A stretch of 64,000 nucleotides of DNA from Streptomyces sp. SID13726 (lineage in GTDB: Bacteria; Actinomycetota; Actinomycetes; Streptomycetales; Streptomycetaceae). The position numbers and the translations under genes are program-made. Location: the NCBI RefSeq assembly GCF_010548375.1, contig NZ_JAAGLY010000003.1, positions 620,001-684,000 of the forward strand. Direction: 5' to 3'. Of the stretch, positions 1 to 9,364 are shown in pieces (the stretch's first letter is position 1; each line of letters opens with the position of its first letter). A model generated the notes under the pieces. It was not told the origin of the DNA and did not search any database. It worked only from the letters and a program-made list of their open reading frames with translations.

Positions 1-270
1 GTGGAGCGCGAGGCGATCGTCGCCGACTACCTGGAGTCGAACGCCAAGCACCGCCGCTACCGGGTCCGCCGCACCTCGGGCGCCGCCGACGCCTACTCCC
101 CCGAGGTCATGGAGCTGCTGAGCCCGCTGTTCGACGCCCGCACCGAGTATCTGACGGCGGGCTTCGAGACCATCGAGGAGACCTGGGGCGGCGTCGACGC
201 CTACCTGGAGAAGGGTCTCGGGATCACCCCGGAGATCCGCGAGCGGCTGCGCGCCCGGCTGCTCGACTGA
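1..270 (+). CDS. Tyrosine-protein phosphatase family protein, C-terminal part
   Basis: Only the last 89 codons lie in the window; the GTG at base 1 is an internal codon in my reading, because the residues run directly into family sequence with no start context. The visible part has the AIVADYLESN segment and the PEVMEL...YL..GF..IEE...VDAYL..GLGIT pattern seen at the C-terminus of bacterial Y_phosphatase3 proteins, after the catalytic CxxGKDRT loop, which would be upstream of the window. The role is presumably phospho-tyrosine or phosphoinositide dephosphorylation, inferred from the family. It converges on the DUF6126 gene 9 bp away. Confidence 0.7.
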   Translation: MEREAIVADYLESNAKHRRYRVRRTSGAADAYSPEVMELLSPLFDARTEYLTAGFETIEETWGGVDAYLEKGLGITPEIRERLRARLLD

Positions 271-279
271 GGTATACGG

Positions 280-402
280 CTACTGCCCCGCGCCCACCTC
301 GAAGAGCAAGTAGATGAAGGCCGCGAAGACGTGCCCGATCACCAGATAGATGATCAGGCGCACCCACAGGGCGCGAGGGAACTTCTCCTCCATGTCACTC
401 AT
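280..402 (-). CDS. DUF6126-type small membrane protein
   Basis: This is a 40-residue protein with a charged N-terminus (MSDMEEKFPRALW) followed by one hydrophobic helix (LIIYLVIGHVFAAFIYLLF), so it should be a single-pass membrane peptide. Its ATG overlaps the TGA of the XRE-cupin regulator (ATGA at 399-402), which indicates translational coupling and a shared promoter. Small proteins of this type sit beside XRE-cupin regulators in many Streptomyces, which is how I recognise it. The function is unknown; a membrane partner or sensor for the regulator is a guess. Confidence 0.75.
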   Translation of the reverse strand: MSDMEEKFPRALWVRLIIYLVIGHVFAAFIYLLFEVGAGQ

Positions 403-1004
403 GGCGTCTCTCCAGGGGTGGGGCCCAGGCACAGCGCGGCCGTGGGACTCTGCAACAGGGTGTGGACGAACAGGAGCTCGACGCCGGCGGGGTCCTGGGC
501 GGCGATGCGGTGCGGGGTCAGCGAGTCGAAGTGCGCGCTGTCGCCCGGACCGAGCCGGTGTGTGGTGTCCCCGAGGCGGAGCCTGAGCCGCCCCTCCAGG
601 ACGTAGAGCCACTCCTCGCCGGGGTGCACCCGCACGATGTCGCCCTGCGAGCCCTGGGGGACACGGACCCGCAGGGCCTGCATCCCGCGACCGGACGCGC
701 CCGCCTGGAAGTAGGTCCAGCCGCCCGCCTCGGTCGGTTCCATGTCGGCGGCGCGCACCACGGCGTCCCGGTCGGCGACCGACTCACCGAGCAGTTCCGA
801 GACCGTCGTACCGTAGATACGGGCCAGCGCGAGCAGCATCGGCAGTGAGGGCTGGCGCTGCCCGGTCTCCAGCCTGGAGAGGTGGGCGGGCGACAGCCCC
901 GCGGCGGCGGCCGCGGCCTCCAGGGTGAGGGAGGCGCGGCGGCGCAGTGCGCGGAGCTGAGGAGCCACCGAGGGCAGCTCCGTGAAGGCTTCCGGGGAGC
1001 TCAT
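399..1004 (-). CDS. XRE-family regulator with C-terminal cupin domain
   Basis: The protein has 201 residues. An N-terminal helix-turn-helix of XRE type covers roughly residues 15-70 (QLRALRRRASLTLEAAAAAAGLS...LSRLETGQRQPSL), and a cupin beta-barrel covers roughly 115-185 (VHPGEEWLYVLEGRL, GPGDSAHFDS). Such proteins are cytoplasmic repressors whose cupin part binds a small ligand. The GGAGG ribosome site lies almost on the ATG, so initiation may be near-leaderless. Two palindromes immediately upstream (1024-1040 and 1045-1059) are the obvious candidate operators, suggesting autoregulation of this gene and the coupled DUF6126 gene. The ligand and other targets are not visible. Confidence 0.88.
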   Translation of the reverse strand: MSSPEAFTELPSVAPQLRALRRRASLTLEAAAAAAGLSPAHLSRLETGQRQPSLPMLLALARIYGTTVSELLGESVADRDAVVRAADMEPTEAGGWTYFQAGASGRGMQALRVRVPQGSQGDIVRVHPGEEWLYVLEGRLRLRLGDTTHRLGPGDSAHFDSLTPHRIAAQDPAGVELLFVHTLLQSPTAALCLGPTPGETP

Positions 1005-1020
1005 GCCTCCATTGAGCCGA

Positions 1021-1063
1021 AGTTTTGCCTCTGCGGCAAATTCATTGCCTCAGAGGCAAAACT
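1021..1063. promoter_or_regulatory. Tandem palindromic operators upstream of the XRE-cupin gene
   Basis: Two near-identical palindromes of the form TTGCCTC-N-GAGGCAA lie side by side: 1045-1059 is perfect (7+1+7), and 1024-1040 has one mismatched pair in 8+1+8. Their centres, 1052 and 1032, are 20 bp apart, about two helical turns. The whole block is itself bounded by a perfect 13-bp inverted repeat (1021-1033 and 1051-1063). It ends 17 bp before the regulator's ATG, so a bound protein would cover the promoter. The binding protein is inferred to be the XRE-cupin regulator. Confidence 0.75.
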
Positions 1064-1091
1064 CCCGTCAGCGACCGTCCACCGCTCCGTC

Positions 1092-2477
1092 TCAGCGGTT
1101 GGCCACCGCCTGCTTCACCAGCGTCTTGCTGAAGTCCCACATCAGTCCGCTGCCGCTGTGCGCGTCGTCCATGACGTCGGTGAAGGCGTCGACGAACCGG
1201 TCCACCTCCTTCTCCCCGACGACCAGCGGCGGGATCAGCTTGATCACCTCCAGGTGGTCGCCGGAGACCTGGGTGAGGATCCGGTGCCGCTGGAGCAGCG
1301 GGACGACGACCATCTGCGCGAACAGGCCCTTGCGCGCGGCCTGGAGCATGGTCCAGCGCCCGCGCAGCTTCAGCGACTTGGGCCGGCCGAACTCGATGCC
1401 GACCATCAGCCCCCGGCCGCGTACGTCGGCGAGCAGTTCGTACTTGTCGACCAGTGCCGCGAGCCGGGACCTGAGCAGGTCGCCAGCGGCGCGGGCGTTC
1501 GCGACGATCTGCTCGTTCTCCATGACCGAGAGGACGGCGAGCCCGGCCGCCATGGCCTGGGCGTTGGCCCCGAAGCTCGCGGAGTGCACGAGGACCCGGT
1601 CCATCGAGGAGTAGACCTTCTTGAAGATCCAGTCCTTGCCGAGGGTGGCGCCGACCGGCACATAGCCGCCGGAGAGCGCCTTGGCCACACACACCAGGTC
1701 GGGCTCGACGCCGTCCTCGTGCTGATAGGCGTAGAAGTCCCCGGTCCGGCCGAGCCCGGTCTGCACCTCGTCGGCGATGAGCAGCGCCTTGTGCCTGCGC
1801 AACAGCTCCTGCGCGGCCCGCAGATAGCCGGGCGGCGCCTCGTGCACGCCCTTGCCCTGGATCGGCTCGACGACCAGGGCGGCGACGTCGCCCTTCTTCA
1901 ACTCCCTTGCCAGGGCGTCGAGATCACCGAGAGGTACGGCGGTGTCGGGCAGCAGGGGTGCGAATCCGTCCCGGAAGCCGGACTCGCCGTTGACCGAGAG
2001 CGACCCGGTGGTCAGCCCGTGGAAGGCGTGGTCGCAGTACAGGACCCGGGGCTTCCCGGTGGCGTACCGGGCGAACTTCAGCGCGGTCTCCACCGCCTCC
2101 GTGCCGCTGTTGCCGAAGAACACCCGGTCCAGGTGCGGGCTGTACGAGAGCAGCTTCTCGGCCAGCAGCCCGGGCAGCGGCTGGCAGTCGAAGCGGGTGA
2201 GGTCGGCGAGGCCGGCGTCGAGGACGTCGTGCAGCGCCTTGCGGACGACGGGGTGGTGGCGCCCCAGGCCCATCACCCCGAACCCGGCGAGCATGTCCAG
2301 GTAATCGTTGCCGTCCGCGTCCCAGAAGTAGGCGCCCTGACCGCGCTCGTAGACCTTGTCGAAGCCGATGGTGTGCAGCATGCGCGGGAGTTGGTGGTTC
2401 AGGTACTTCCCGTGCAGTTCGTAGCGTTCGGCTCCGCGCTCGGCCAGGAGTCTGCCGAGGTCGAACTCCGTGGTCAT
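1092..2477 (-). CDS. Hopanoid-locus class-III aminotransferase (HpnO-type)
   Basis: This is a 461-residue PLP-dependent aminotransferase of the class-III (ornithine/acetylornithine) fold. Visible landmarks are GNSGTEAVE near residue 123, the cofactor Asp in ADEVQTG (D236) and the Schiff-base Lys in AKALSGG (K266). In hopanoid loci this enzyme is thought to aminate the oxidised ribosylhopane side chain to give aminobacteriohopanetriol. Its ATG overlaps the dxs stop (ATGA at 2474-2477), with AAGGAG placed 8 nt before it. It is the last gene of the hopanoid run. A general omega-aminotransferase role cannot be excluded by sequence alone; the neighbours decide the call. Confidence 0.85.
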   Translation of the reverse strand: MTTEFDLGRLLAERGAERYELHGKYLNHQLPRMLHTIGFDKVYERGQGAYFWDADGNDYLDMLAGFGVMGLGRHHPVVRKALHDVLDAGLADLTRFDCQPLPGLLAEKLLSYSPHLDRVFFGNSGTEAVETALKFARYATGKPRVLYCDHAFHGLTTGSLSVNGESGFRDGFAPLLPDTAVPLGDLDALARELKKGDVAALVVEPIQGKGVHEAPPGYLRAAQELLRRHKALLIADEVQTGLGRTGDFYAYQHEDGVEPDLVCVAKALSGGYVPVGATLGKDWIFKKVYSSMDRVLVHSASFGANAQAMAAGLAVLSVMENEQIVANARAAGDLLRSRLAALVDKYELLADVRGRGLMVGIEFGRPKSLKLRGRWTMLQAARKGLFAQMVVVPLLQRHRILTQVSGDHLEVIKLIPPLVVGEKEVDRFVDAFTDVMDDAHSGSGLMWDFSKTLVKQAVANR

Positions 2478-4396
2478 TCAGGTTTCTCCTTGGCTTCGGC
2501 CTGTTCCTTGACGACGGATTCGGCCTGTTCCTTCACGGCCAGGCTCGCGCTGATCCGCCCCGCCACCTCGACCGGCGTCAGCCCGATGTCGGCGAGCACC
2601 TCGCCCCGCTTGGCGTGCGCGAGGAACTGCTCCGGAATCCCGAACCGCCGTACGGGCACGTCGACTTCGGCGTCCCCAAGGGCCAGCGCGACCGCCGCGC
2701 CCACCCCGGCGGCCCGGCTGTTGTCCTCGACGACGGCCACCAGCCGGTGCTCGGCGGCGAGCCCCGGCAGCGCGGGGTCGACGGGCTTGACCCAACGAGG
2801 GTCCACCACCGTGCAGTTGACGCCCCGGGCCGCCAGCAGTTCGGCGGCTTGGAGGCACACCGGCGCCATGACACCGACGGCGACGAGCAACACCTCGGGC
2901 CGCTCCCCTCGATGGAGCACGTCCATGCCGCCCACGTGGTCCACCGCCGCGATCACGGGACCCACCGACTCCTTCGGGAACCGCACCAGCGTCGGCGCGT
3001 CGTCCACGGCGACCGCCTCCCGCAGCTGCGCCCGGAGTTGGTCGGCGTCCCGGGGCGCGGCGATCCGCAGCCCCGGCACCACCTGGAGGATCGACATGTC
3101 CCACATCCCGTTGTGGGAGGCCCCGTCGACACCCGTGACCCCGGCCCGGTCCAGCACGAAGGTCACCCCGCAGCGATGCAGGGCGACATCCATCAGCAAC
3201 TGGTCGAAGGCCCGGTTCAGGAAGGTGGCGTAGACGGCGACGACCGGATGGAGCCCACCGGTGGCGAGCCCGGCCGCCGACACGGCCGCGTGCTGCTCCG
3301 CGATCCCGACGTCCCACACCCGGTCCGGGAACCGCTGAGCGAACTTCCCGAGCCCGACCGGGTGCAGCATGGCCGCCGTGATCGCCACGACGTCCTCGCG
3401 CTCCTCCCCGATCGCGACGATCTCGTCGCCGAACACCGAGGTCCAGGAAGGCCCGTTGGAGGGCGCGAGCGGCTCGCAGGTGAGGGGGTCCATCACCCCG
3501 ACGGTGTGGAAGTGGTCCTCCTCGTGCGCGAGGGCGGGCTCGTAACCGCGCCCCTTCTCCGTGAGGCAGTGGATGAGCACCGGGCCGTGGAAGCGTTTCG
3601 CGCGCCGCAGGGCGGACTCGACGGCCCCGATGTCGTGCCCGTCGATCGGGCCGACGTACTTCAGCCCCAGGTCCTCGAACATGCCCTGCGGCGCGAAGGC
3701 GTCCTTGAAGCCCTTCTTCGCGCCGTGCAGCGACTCGTAGATGGTGTTGCCGACGACCGGGGTCTTCAGGAGTACGTCCTTCCCCCAGGCCAGCACCTTC
3801 TCGTAGCTGTCCGTCGTACGCAGGGTGGCCAGGTGGTTGGCGAGGCCCCCGATGGTCGGCGAGTACGACCGCTCGTTGTCGTTGACGACGATGATCAGCG
3901 GCCGGTCCTTGGCGGCCGCGATGTTGTTCAGCGCCTCCCAGGCCATCCCGCCGGTGAGCGCGCCGTCGCCGATGACCGCGACGACGTGTCCCGTGTCCCC
4001 CTGCACCTGGCGGGCCTTGGCGAGTCCGTCGGCCCAGCCGAGCGCCGTGGAGGCGTGGCTGTTCTCGACGATGTCGTGCTCGGACTCGGCCCGCGAGGGG
4101 TAGCCGGACAGGCCGCCCTTGGATCGCAGCTTGGAGAAGTCCTGACGTCCCGTCAGGATCTTGTGCACATAGCTCTGATGGCCGGTGTCCCACACGATGC
4201 GGTCGACCGGCGACTCGAAGACCCGGTGGAGCGCGATGGAGAGTTCCACCACCCCCAGGTTGGGCCCGAGGTGTCCGCCGGTCCTGGCGACCGCGTGCAC
4301 CAGGAACTCCCTGATTTCTTCGGACAGTTCACCGAGATCCGACTCGGACAGCGCCTTCAGGTCGCGTGGTCCCCGGATGGTCTCCAGAATGGTCAC
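2474..4396 (-). CDS. dxs: 1-deoxy-D-xylulose-5-phosphate synthase
   Basis: This 640-residue ThDP enzyme condenses pyruvate and glyceraldehyde-3-phosphate in the first step of the MEP isoprenoid pathway. Visible features are the early GHQSYVHK motif, the ThDP/Mg motif GDGALTGG...NN, the central transketolase pyrimidine-binding domain with [15 protein letters not shown], and the C-terminal transketolase domain. The start is GTG at 4396 with AAGGGGG 7 nt upstream. It lies between ispG (28-bp gap) and the aminotransferase (ATGA overlap). The C-terminus carries a short repetitive tail ([20 protein letters not shown]). It is probably a locus-specific second copy that feeds hopanoid synthesis; a primary dxs elsewhere is expected but not visible here. 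Confidence 0.96.
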   Translation of the reverse strand: MTILETIRGPRDLKALSESDLGELSEEIREFLVHAVARTGGHLGPNLGVVELSIALHRVFESPVDRIVWDTGHQSYVHKILTGRQDFSKLRSKGGLSGYPSRAESEHDIVENSHASTALGWADGLAKARQVQGDTGHVVAVIGDGALTGGMAWEALNNIAAAKDRPLIIVVNDNERSYSPTIGGLANHLATLRTTDSYEKVLAWGKDVLLKTPVVGNTIYESLHGAKKGFKDAFAPQGMFEDLGLKYVGPIDGHDIGAVESALRRAKRFHGPVLIHCLTEKGRGYEPALAHEEDHFHTVGVMDPLTCEPLAPSNGPSWTSVFGDEIVAIGEEREDVVAITAAMLHPVGLGKFAQRFPDRVWDVGIAEQHAAVSAAGLATGGLHPVVAVYATFLNRAFDQLLMDVALHRCGVTFVLDRAGVTGVDGASHNGMWDMSILQVVPGLRIAAPRDADQLRAQLREAVAVDDAPTLVRFPKESVGPVIAAVDHVGGMDVLHRGERPEVLLVAVGVMAPVCLQAAELLAARGVNCTVVDPRWVKPVDPALPGLAAEHRLVAVVEDNSRAAGVGAAVALALGDAEVDVPVRRFGIPEQFLAHAKRGEVLADIGLTPVEVAGRISASLAVKEQAESVVKEQAEAKEKPE

Positions 4397-4423
4397 GCTC
4401 GGGCCCCCTTCGGTCCGTGCTGT

Positions 4424-5578
4424 TCAACTCACGGTGACGGCCGGCTCCCCCGAGACGCCGTCCTGTTCCATCTGCTCGGCGATCTTCATCGCCTCCTCGA
4501 TGAGGGTCTCCACGATCTTCGACTCCGGGACGGTCTTGATGACCTCGCCCTTCACGAAGATCTGCCCCTTGCCGTTGCCGGAGGCGACCCCCAGGTCCGC
4601 CTCCCGCGCCTCGCCGGGACCGTTGACCACACACCCCATCACCGCGACCCGCAGGGGCACTTCCATGCCCTCGAGACCCGCCGTGACCTCGTCGGCCAGC
4701 TTGTAGACGTCGACCTGAGCGCGCCCGCAGGACGGACACGACACGATCTCCAGGCGCCGCTGCCGCAGGTTCAGCGACTCCAGGATCTGGATGCCGACCT
4801 TGACCTCCTCGACGGGCGGGGCGGACAGGGACACCCGGATGGTGTCGCCGATCCCCCGCGACAGCAGCGCCCCGAAGGCCACCGCCGACTTGATCGTCCC
4901 CTGGAAGGCGGGCCCGGCCTCCGTGACCCCCAGGTGCAGCGGGTAGTCGCACTGCTCGGCGAGGAGCGTGTAGGCACCCACCATCACCACGGGGTCGTTG
5001 TGCTTGACGGAGATCTTGATGTCCCGGAAGCCGTGCTCCTCGAAGAGCGACGCCTCCCACAGCGCGCTCTCCACCAGAGCCTCGGGAGTCGCCTTGCCGT
5101 ACTTCTGGAGCAGCCGCCGGTCCAGCGACCCGGCGTTGACCCCGATCCTGATCGGCGTGCCGTGGTCCTTCGCGGCCCGCGCGATCTCCTTCACCTTGTC
5201 GTCGAACTGCTTGATGTTGCCGGGATTGACGCGTACGGCCGCGCAGCCGGCCTCGATCGCCGCGAACACGTACTTGGGCTGGAAGTGGATGTCCGCGATC
5301 ACCGGGATCTGCGACTTGCGCGCGATGGTCGCCAGCGCGTCCGCGTCGTCCTGCGTGGGGCAGGCGACGCGGACGATCTGGCAGCCGGACGCGGTGAGTT
5401 CGGCGATCTGCTGGAGCGTGGCACCGATGTCCGACGTACGGGTCGTCGTCATCGACTGCACCGACACCGGGGCCCCGCCCCCGACCGCCACCGGCCCGAC
5501 CATGATCTGCCGCGACACGCGCCGCTCGGCGATCGGCCGGACCGGTACCTCGGGGACGCCCAAGGGAATGGCGGTCAC
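4424..5578 (-). CDS. ispG: (E)-4-hydroxy-3-methylbut-2-enyl diphosphate synthase (flavodoxin type)
   Basis: The 384-residue protein is the MEP-pathway reductase that opens methylerythritol cyclodiphosphate to HMBPP using a [4Fe-4S] cluster. The N-terminal TIM barrel contains [17 protein letters not shown] and ADIHF. The C-terminal half carries the cluster cysteines in SCPSCGRAQ and [11 protein letters not shown]. The length and lack of an insert match the short bacterial form rather than the long plant/chlamydial form. The GTG start at 5578 lies 4 bp after the hpnH stop, with no strong ribosome site, so coupling to hpnH translation is likely. Together with dxs it makes the locus partly self-sufficient in C5 precursors. 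Confidence 0.96.
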   Translation of the reverse strand: MTAIPLGVPEVPVRPIAERRVSRQIMVGPVAVGGGAPVSVQSMTTTRTSDIGATLQQIAELTASGCQIVRVACPTQDDADALATIARKSQIPVIADIHFQPKYVFAAIEAGCAAVRVNPGNIKQFDDKVKEIARAAKDHGTPIRIGVNAGSLDRRLLQKYGKATPEALVESALWEASLFEEHGFRDIKISVKHNDPVVMVGAYTLLAEQCDYPLHLGVTEAGPAFQGTIKSAVAFGALLSRGIGDTIRVSLSAPPVEEVKVGIQILESLNLRQRRLEIVSCPSCGRAQVDVYKLADEVTAGLEGMEVPLRVAVMGCVVNGPGEAREADLGVASGNGKGQIFVKGEVIKTVPESKIVETLIEEAMKIAEQMEQDGVSGEPAVTVS

Positions 5579-5582
5579 GGCG

Positions 5583-6605
5583 CTACTCGCGGTTTCCGGA
5601 GACGGTCTCGCGCATGGCCCGCAGCGACTCCTTGAGCGAGCCCATGGTGGCGAGGACGGCGGTGGGCTCGTAGCCGCAGTGCGCCATGCAGTTGGCGCAG
5701 CGCGGGTCCTTGCCGCGGCCGTACTTGTCCCAGTCGGTCTCCTCGATGAGTTCGCGGTACGTCGGCACGTACCCGTCGCTCATCAGGTAGCAGGGCCGCT
5801 GCCAGCCGAACAGGGAGTAGTTCGGGATCGCCCAGGCCGTGCACGGGAAGTCGACCTTGCCCTCCAGGAAGTCCAGGAAGAGCGGGGAGTGGTTGAGCCG
5901 CCACTTCTTGCGGTTGCCGCCCGCGAAGGCCTTCTTGAACAGCTCGCGGGTCTGCTCCACGCCCAGGAAGTGCTCCTGGTCGGGCGCCTTCTCATAGGCG
6001 TAGGCGGGCGAGATCATCATCTCGTCGACCTTGAGGTCGTCGTTGAGGAAGTTGAGCACCTCGATGATGGTCTGCGGGGTGTCGGTGTTGAAGAAGGTCG
6101 AGTTGGTGGTGACCCGGAAGCCGCGCTGCTTGGCCTCCTTGATCGCCGCCACGGCCTCGTCGAACACGCCCTCCTTGGCGACCGACTCGTCGTGCCGCTC
6201 CTTCAGGCCGTCGATGTGCACGGCGAAGGCGAAGTACGGGGAGGGTTTGAACTTGTCCATCTTCTTGCGCAGCAGCATGGCGTTGGTGCAGAGGAAGACG
6301 TACTTCTTCTTCGCCACCAACTGCCGCACGATCTCGTCGATCTGAGGGTGCATCAGCGGCTCACCGCCGGCGATGGACACCATCGGCGCACCGGACTCCA
6401 GGACCGCTCCGACGGCCTGCGCCACCGGCATGCGCTGCTTGAGCACACCCGCCGGATGCTGGATCTTGCCACAGCCCTCGCACTTGAGATTGCACGCGAA
6501 GAGGGGCTCCAGCTCCACGATCAGCGGGAACTTGTCCCGCTTGCGGAGCTTCTGTTCGGCCAAGTATGTAGCGACCTTGATGGACTGACGCAGCGGCATG
6601 GCCAT
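5583..6605 (-). CDS. hpnH: Adenosyl-hopene transferase HpnH (radical SAM)
   Basis: I place the start at the ATG at 6605, which has AGGAGG 8 nt upstream, giving 340 residues beginning [14 protein letters not shown]; an upstream in-frame codon at 6644 has no comparable site and would overlap hpnG. The radical-SAM cysteines are C38, C42 and C45 (CNLKCEGC), followed by [14 protein letters not shown]-like C-terminal part contains [12 protein letters not shown]. HpnH joins a 5'-deoxyadenosyl radical to diploptene, making adenosylhopane, the first committed step of C35 hopanoids. It sits between hpnG and ispG in one transcription direction. Confidence 0.95.
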   Translation of the reverse strand: MAMPLRQSIKVATYLAEQKLRKRDKFPLIVELEPLFACNLKCEGCGKIQHPAGVLKQRMPVAQAVGAVLESGAPMVSIAGGEPLMHPQIDEIVRQLVAKKKYVFLCTNAMLLRKKMDKFKPSPYFAFAVHIDGLKERHDESVAKEGVFDEAVAAIKEAKQRGFRVTTNSTFFNTDTPQTIIEVLNFLNDDLKVDEMMISPAYAYEKAPDQEHFLGVEQTRELFKKAFAGGNRKKWRLNHSPLFLDFLEGKVDFPCTAWAIPNYSLFGWQRPCYLMSDGYVPTYRELIEETDWDKYGRGKDPRCANCMAHCGYEPTAVLATMGSLKESLRAMRETVSGNRE

Positions 6606-6610
6606 CTGGC

Positions 6611-7252
6611 TCACCTCCTGGGGAGCAGCAAGGAACGGTGCCATTCGTAGAAAGCCGGAAGTACGGCACGAAGGACGCGGAAAGCCGATATTCCACCGCG
6701 CACCGTGCCGATACGGACGAGTTCATGTTGTGGAGCGTCCACGACCACCCGGACGGCCGCAACGGGGCGCTCGCCCGCGCGTACGGCGCTCAGGAGCGTG
6801 GTCGCGGATTCCATGTCGACCGCGATCGCGCCGGTCGCGAGCAGATCGGAGCGCTCGTGACCTCGGATGACGTGATCGGAGCCGGCGAGAGGGCCGGTGT
6901 GCACGGTACGTCCCGGTACGACCCGTGCGAGCTCCTTGACGAGTAGGTCGGTCTCCACACACGGAACGGTTCCGTCCGGATCCCGGGTCTCCTCGGCGAC
7001 CACCAGATCGCCGGGGTGCATCCCGGGGGCGAGCCCCGCGCAGAAGCCGGTGGCGAGGACGGCGGCCCCGGCGAGGTCCGGGTCGGCCAGGCGCCGGGTG
7101 ACGGAGCGTTCCGCCGCCTTGGGGCCCATGCCGGTGCGGAGCAGGGTGACGGGCCCGCCGGCCCCGCCGCGCTCGCCGGTGCGCAGGGCGAGGTGCTCGA
7201 TGCCGAGCGCGCAGGCGATCAGCAGCGGGGCGGTGGCGGGCTGGGCGCTCAT
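6611..7252 (-). CDS. hpnG: Hopanoid-associated phosphorylase/nucleosidase HpnG
   Basis: The protein has 213 residues counted from the ATG at 7252, which shares its A with the shc stop codon (TGATG). It has the purine nucleoside phosphorylase fold: ACALGIEHLAL at the N-terminus, ATGFCAGLAPGMHPGDLVVAEE in the middle and AVDMESATT, the Met-Glu pair that holds the ribose. In the established pathway HpnG removes adenine from adenosylhopane to give (phospho)ribosylhopane. It lies exactly between shc and hpnH. An ORF reading through to 7714 includes upstream shadow sequence and is not used. Confidence 0.92.
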   Translation of the reverse strand: MSAQPATAPLLIACALGIEHLALRTGERGGAGGPVTLLRTGMGPKAAERSVTRRLADPDLAGAAVLATGFCAGLAPGMHPGDLVVAEETRDPDGTVPCVETDLLVKELARVVPGRTVHTGPLAGSDHVIRGHERSDLLATGAIAVDMESATTLLSAVRAGERPVAAVRVVVDAPQHELVRIGTVRGGISAFRVLRAVLPAFYEWHRSLLLPRR

Positions 7253-9243
7253 CAGAGGGCCTCGGTCCGGGAGAACGGTTCTCCGTGGACGTATCGACCG
7301 AGGGCGGTGAGTGGGAAGACCTGCCGGTAGAGGTGGTAGTTGATGGAGAAGTCCCAGGGGAAGCCGGTGCCGGTGAAGTACGGCTCGTCCCAGGAGCCGT
7401 CCTCGCGCTGGGTGCTCGCGAGCCATTCGATGCCCCGCTCGACGGCCTTGGAGTCCATCTCCCCCGCCGCGAGCAATGCCATCAGTGCCCAGGCCGTCTG
7501 GGAGGCCGTGGAGGCGCCGCGGCCGCTCCACTCCTTGACGTGCTTGTAGGAGCGCAGATCCTCGCCCCAGCCGCCGTCGTCGTTCTGGACCTTCTCCAGC
7601 CAGGCGACGGCCCGGCGGATCGCCGGGTGCGAGGCGGGCAGCCCCGCCGCGGTCAGCGCGGGCACCACGGACCCGGTGCCGTAGACGTAGTTGACGCCCC
7701 AGCGCCCGAACCACGAGCCGTCCGGCTCCTGTTCGGCGAGCAGCCAGTCGATGCCGCGCCGGGTGCGCGGGTCGTGGGACAGCCCCTCGACGGCCAGCAT
7801 CTCCACCACGTGCGCGGTGACGTCGGCGGACGGCGGGTCGATGACCTCGCCGAAGTCGCAGAAGGGCAGCCGGTTGGGGAACGGGCTGGTGTTGTCGACG
7901 TCGAACGCGGCCCAGGCACCGTTCTTCGACTGCATCCCGAGGTTCCAGCGCACCCCGCGCCCGATGGCCCGCTCGATCCGCTCGGGGTCGTGGTGCTTGA
8001 CCCGGCGCAGCGCGAGGACGACCTCGGCGGTGTCGTCGATGTCGGGGTAGTTGTCGTTGTGGAACTCGAACGCCCAGCCGCCCGGCGGAAGTTGGGGCCG
8101 CTTCACCGCCCAGTCGCCGGGCCGCACGATCTCCTCACCGAGCATCCAGTCCGCGGCCTTGACGAGCTGCGGGTGATCGGCGGGCACTCCGGCGTCGAAC
8201 AGCGCGATGGTGGCGAGGCAGGTGTCCCACACCGGCGACTGGCAGGCCTCGATCATCCGGGACCCGTCCTCGCGCCAGATGGCGAAGCGGTCCAGGGACT
8301 CCAACCCGGCCCGCATGACCGGGTGTTCGAGGTCGTAGCCGAGCAGGTGCAGGGCGATCACCGAATAGACGGCCGGGGGCTGGATGCCGCCCCAGCAGCC
8401 GTCGTTCTCCTGCCGCTCGATGATCCAGCGGGCCGCGCTGTTCATCGCCGCTCTGCGGAGTCTGCGCGGGGCGACCTTGCGCAGCTGGTGCAGCGCCTTG
8501 TCGAGCCGCTGGAAGGCGCCGTCCCAACTCGCCACCGGGGCGAGCGGCTTGGCCGGGTTCGGGGCGGCGGCGTCGGCGTGCAGTTCGTCGAGCGGGAAGG
8601 GCGCGGGCCGCACCGGGCGCTTCGCGGAGACGATCGTCAACGGGACGATGGTCTGGCGGGCCCAGCACCCGAAGTCGTAGATGTTGAGCGGGACCCACTT
8701 GGGGAAGTAGATGAGCTCCGGCGGGAGTTCGGGCAGGTCCTCCCACTTCCACCAGCCGAACAGGGCGAGCCAGATCCGGGTGAACACCCGGGCGGCGGCG
8801 ATCCCGCCCCGGGCGCGGATCCAGGCGGACGCCTTCGCCATGTGCGGGGCGTCCGGCGCGTCGCCGTCCAGGCGGAGGGCGACGTACGCCTCGATGGTGG
8901 TGGAGAGTTCGCCGGGCCCGCCGTAGAAGGAGGCCCAGGTGCCGTCCTCGCGCTGCTCGCCGCGGATGAACTTCGCGGCGGCGCGGGTGGTCGCCTCGTC
9001 GCGGATGCCGATGAACTGACGGAGCAGCAGATCCTCGGCGTCCATCGTGACGTTGGTCTCGAGGTCGCCCTTCCACCAGCCCTGGGAGTCCTGCCGGGCG
9101 AGCAGGTGGTCGGTGGCGCGCTGTACGGCTCGTACGGCGGCTTCTTGTACCCCGGCCGCCACGGGGGTGTCGAGACGGGTTTCGCTGGCCGCGGCAGCGC
9201 GGGGCGGGAGGGCCCCGGTGCTTCCGTCGGTCGTCGCTGTCAT
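7252..9243 (-). CDS. shc: Squalene-hopene cyclase
   Basis: The protein has 663 residues, the usual size. It cyclises squalene to hopene/diplopterol at the membrane face. The protonating DxDDTA motif is visible as DIDDTA at about residues 401-406. At least five QW-type repeats are recognisable, for example QDSQGWW, QENDGCWGG, QSKNGAWAAF, QEPDGSWFGRWG and QNDDGGWGEDL. The start is ATG at 9243 with AGGGG about 5 nt upstream. A 121-bp gap containing a hairpin separates it from the polyprenyl synthase gene upstream, the only sizeable gap in the locus, so it may also have its own promoter. Confidence 0.97.
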   Translation of the reverse strand: MTATTDGSTGALPPRAAAASETRLDTPVAAGVQEAAVRAVQRATDHLLARQDSQGWWKGDLETNVTMDAEDLLLRQFIGIRDEATTRAAAKFIRGEQREDGTWASFYGGPGELSTTIEAYVALRLDGDAPDAPHMAKASAWIRARGGIAAARVFTRIWLALFGWWKWEDLPELPPELIYFPKWVPLNIYDFGCWARQTIVPLTIVSAKRPVRPAPFPLDELHADAAAPNPAKPLAPVASWDGAFQRLDKALHQLRKVAPRRLRRAAMNSAARWIIERQENDGCWGGIQPPAVYSVIALHLLGYDLEHPVMRAGLESLDRFAIWREDGSRMIEACQSPVWDTCLATIALFDAGVPADHPQLVKAADWMLGEEIVRPGDWAVKRPQLPPGGWAFEFHNDNYPDIDDTAEVVLALRRVKHHDPERIERAIGRGVRWNLGMQSKNGAWAAFDVDNTSPFPNRLPFCDFGEVIDPPSADVTAHVVEMLAVEGLSHDPRTRRGIDWLLAEQEPDGSWFGRWGVNYVYGTGSVVPALTAAGLPASHPAIRRAVAWLEKVQNDDGGWGEDLRSYKHVKEWSGRGASTASQTAWALMALLAAGEMDSKAVERGIEWLASTQREDGSWDEPYFTGTGFPWDFSINYHLYRQVFPLTALGRYVHGEPFSRTEAL

Positions 9244-9296
9244 GGCTTCCCCTTCGTGCAGTGTGCAATGTGGTGCTCTGCTGTGGGTCCGCCGTC

Positions 9297-9330
9297 GGCC
9301 GGTGCTTTTCCTTTCCTCGCAGCACCGGCC
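9297..9330 (-). terminator. Hairpin between polyprenyl synthase gene and shc
   Basis: A perfect 10-bp stem (GGCCGGTGCT at 9297-9306 pairs with AGCACCGGCC at 9321-9330) encloses a pyrimidine-rich 14-nt loop. Read in the operon direction it begins about 35 nt after the polyprenyl synthase stop. There is no long U-tract, which is common for actinobacterial terminators. It may attenuate read-through from the hpnCDE part into shc or simply protect the upstream message. Confidence 0.5.
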
Positions 9331-9364
9331 GGCGACTACGCGAGGGCTATTCGACCGATAGTGA

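Noticed and set aside
882..3233. Long plus-strand ORF of 783 codons
   Set aside because: It is antisense to the XRE, aminotransferase and dxs genes; the composition is Arg/Val/Gly/Asp-rich with no family motif, as expected from GC-biased third positions of real genes.
2615..5635. Plus-strand ORF of 1006 codons
   Set aside because: It is antisense to dxs and ispG, which carry complete catalytic motifs.
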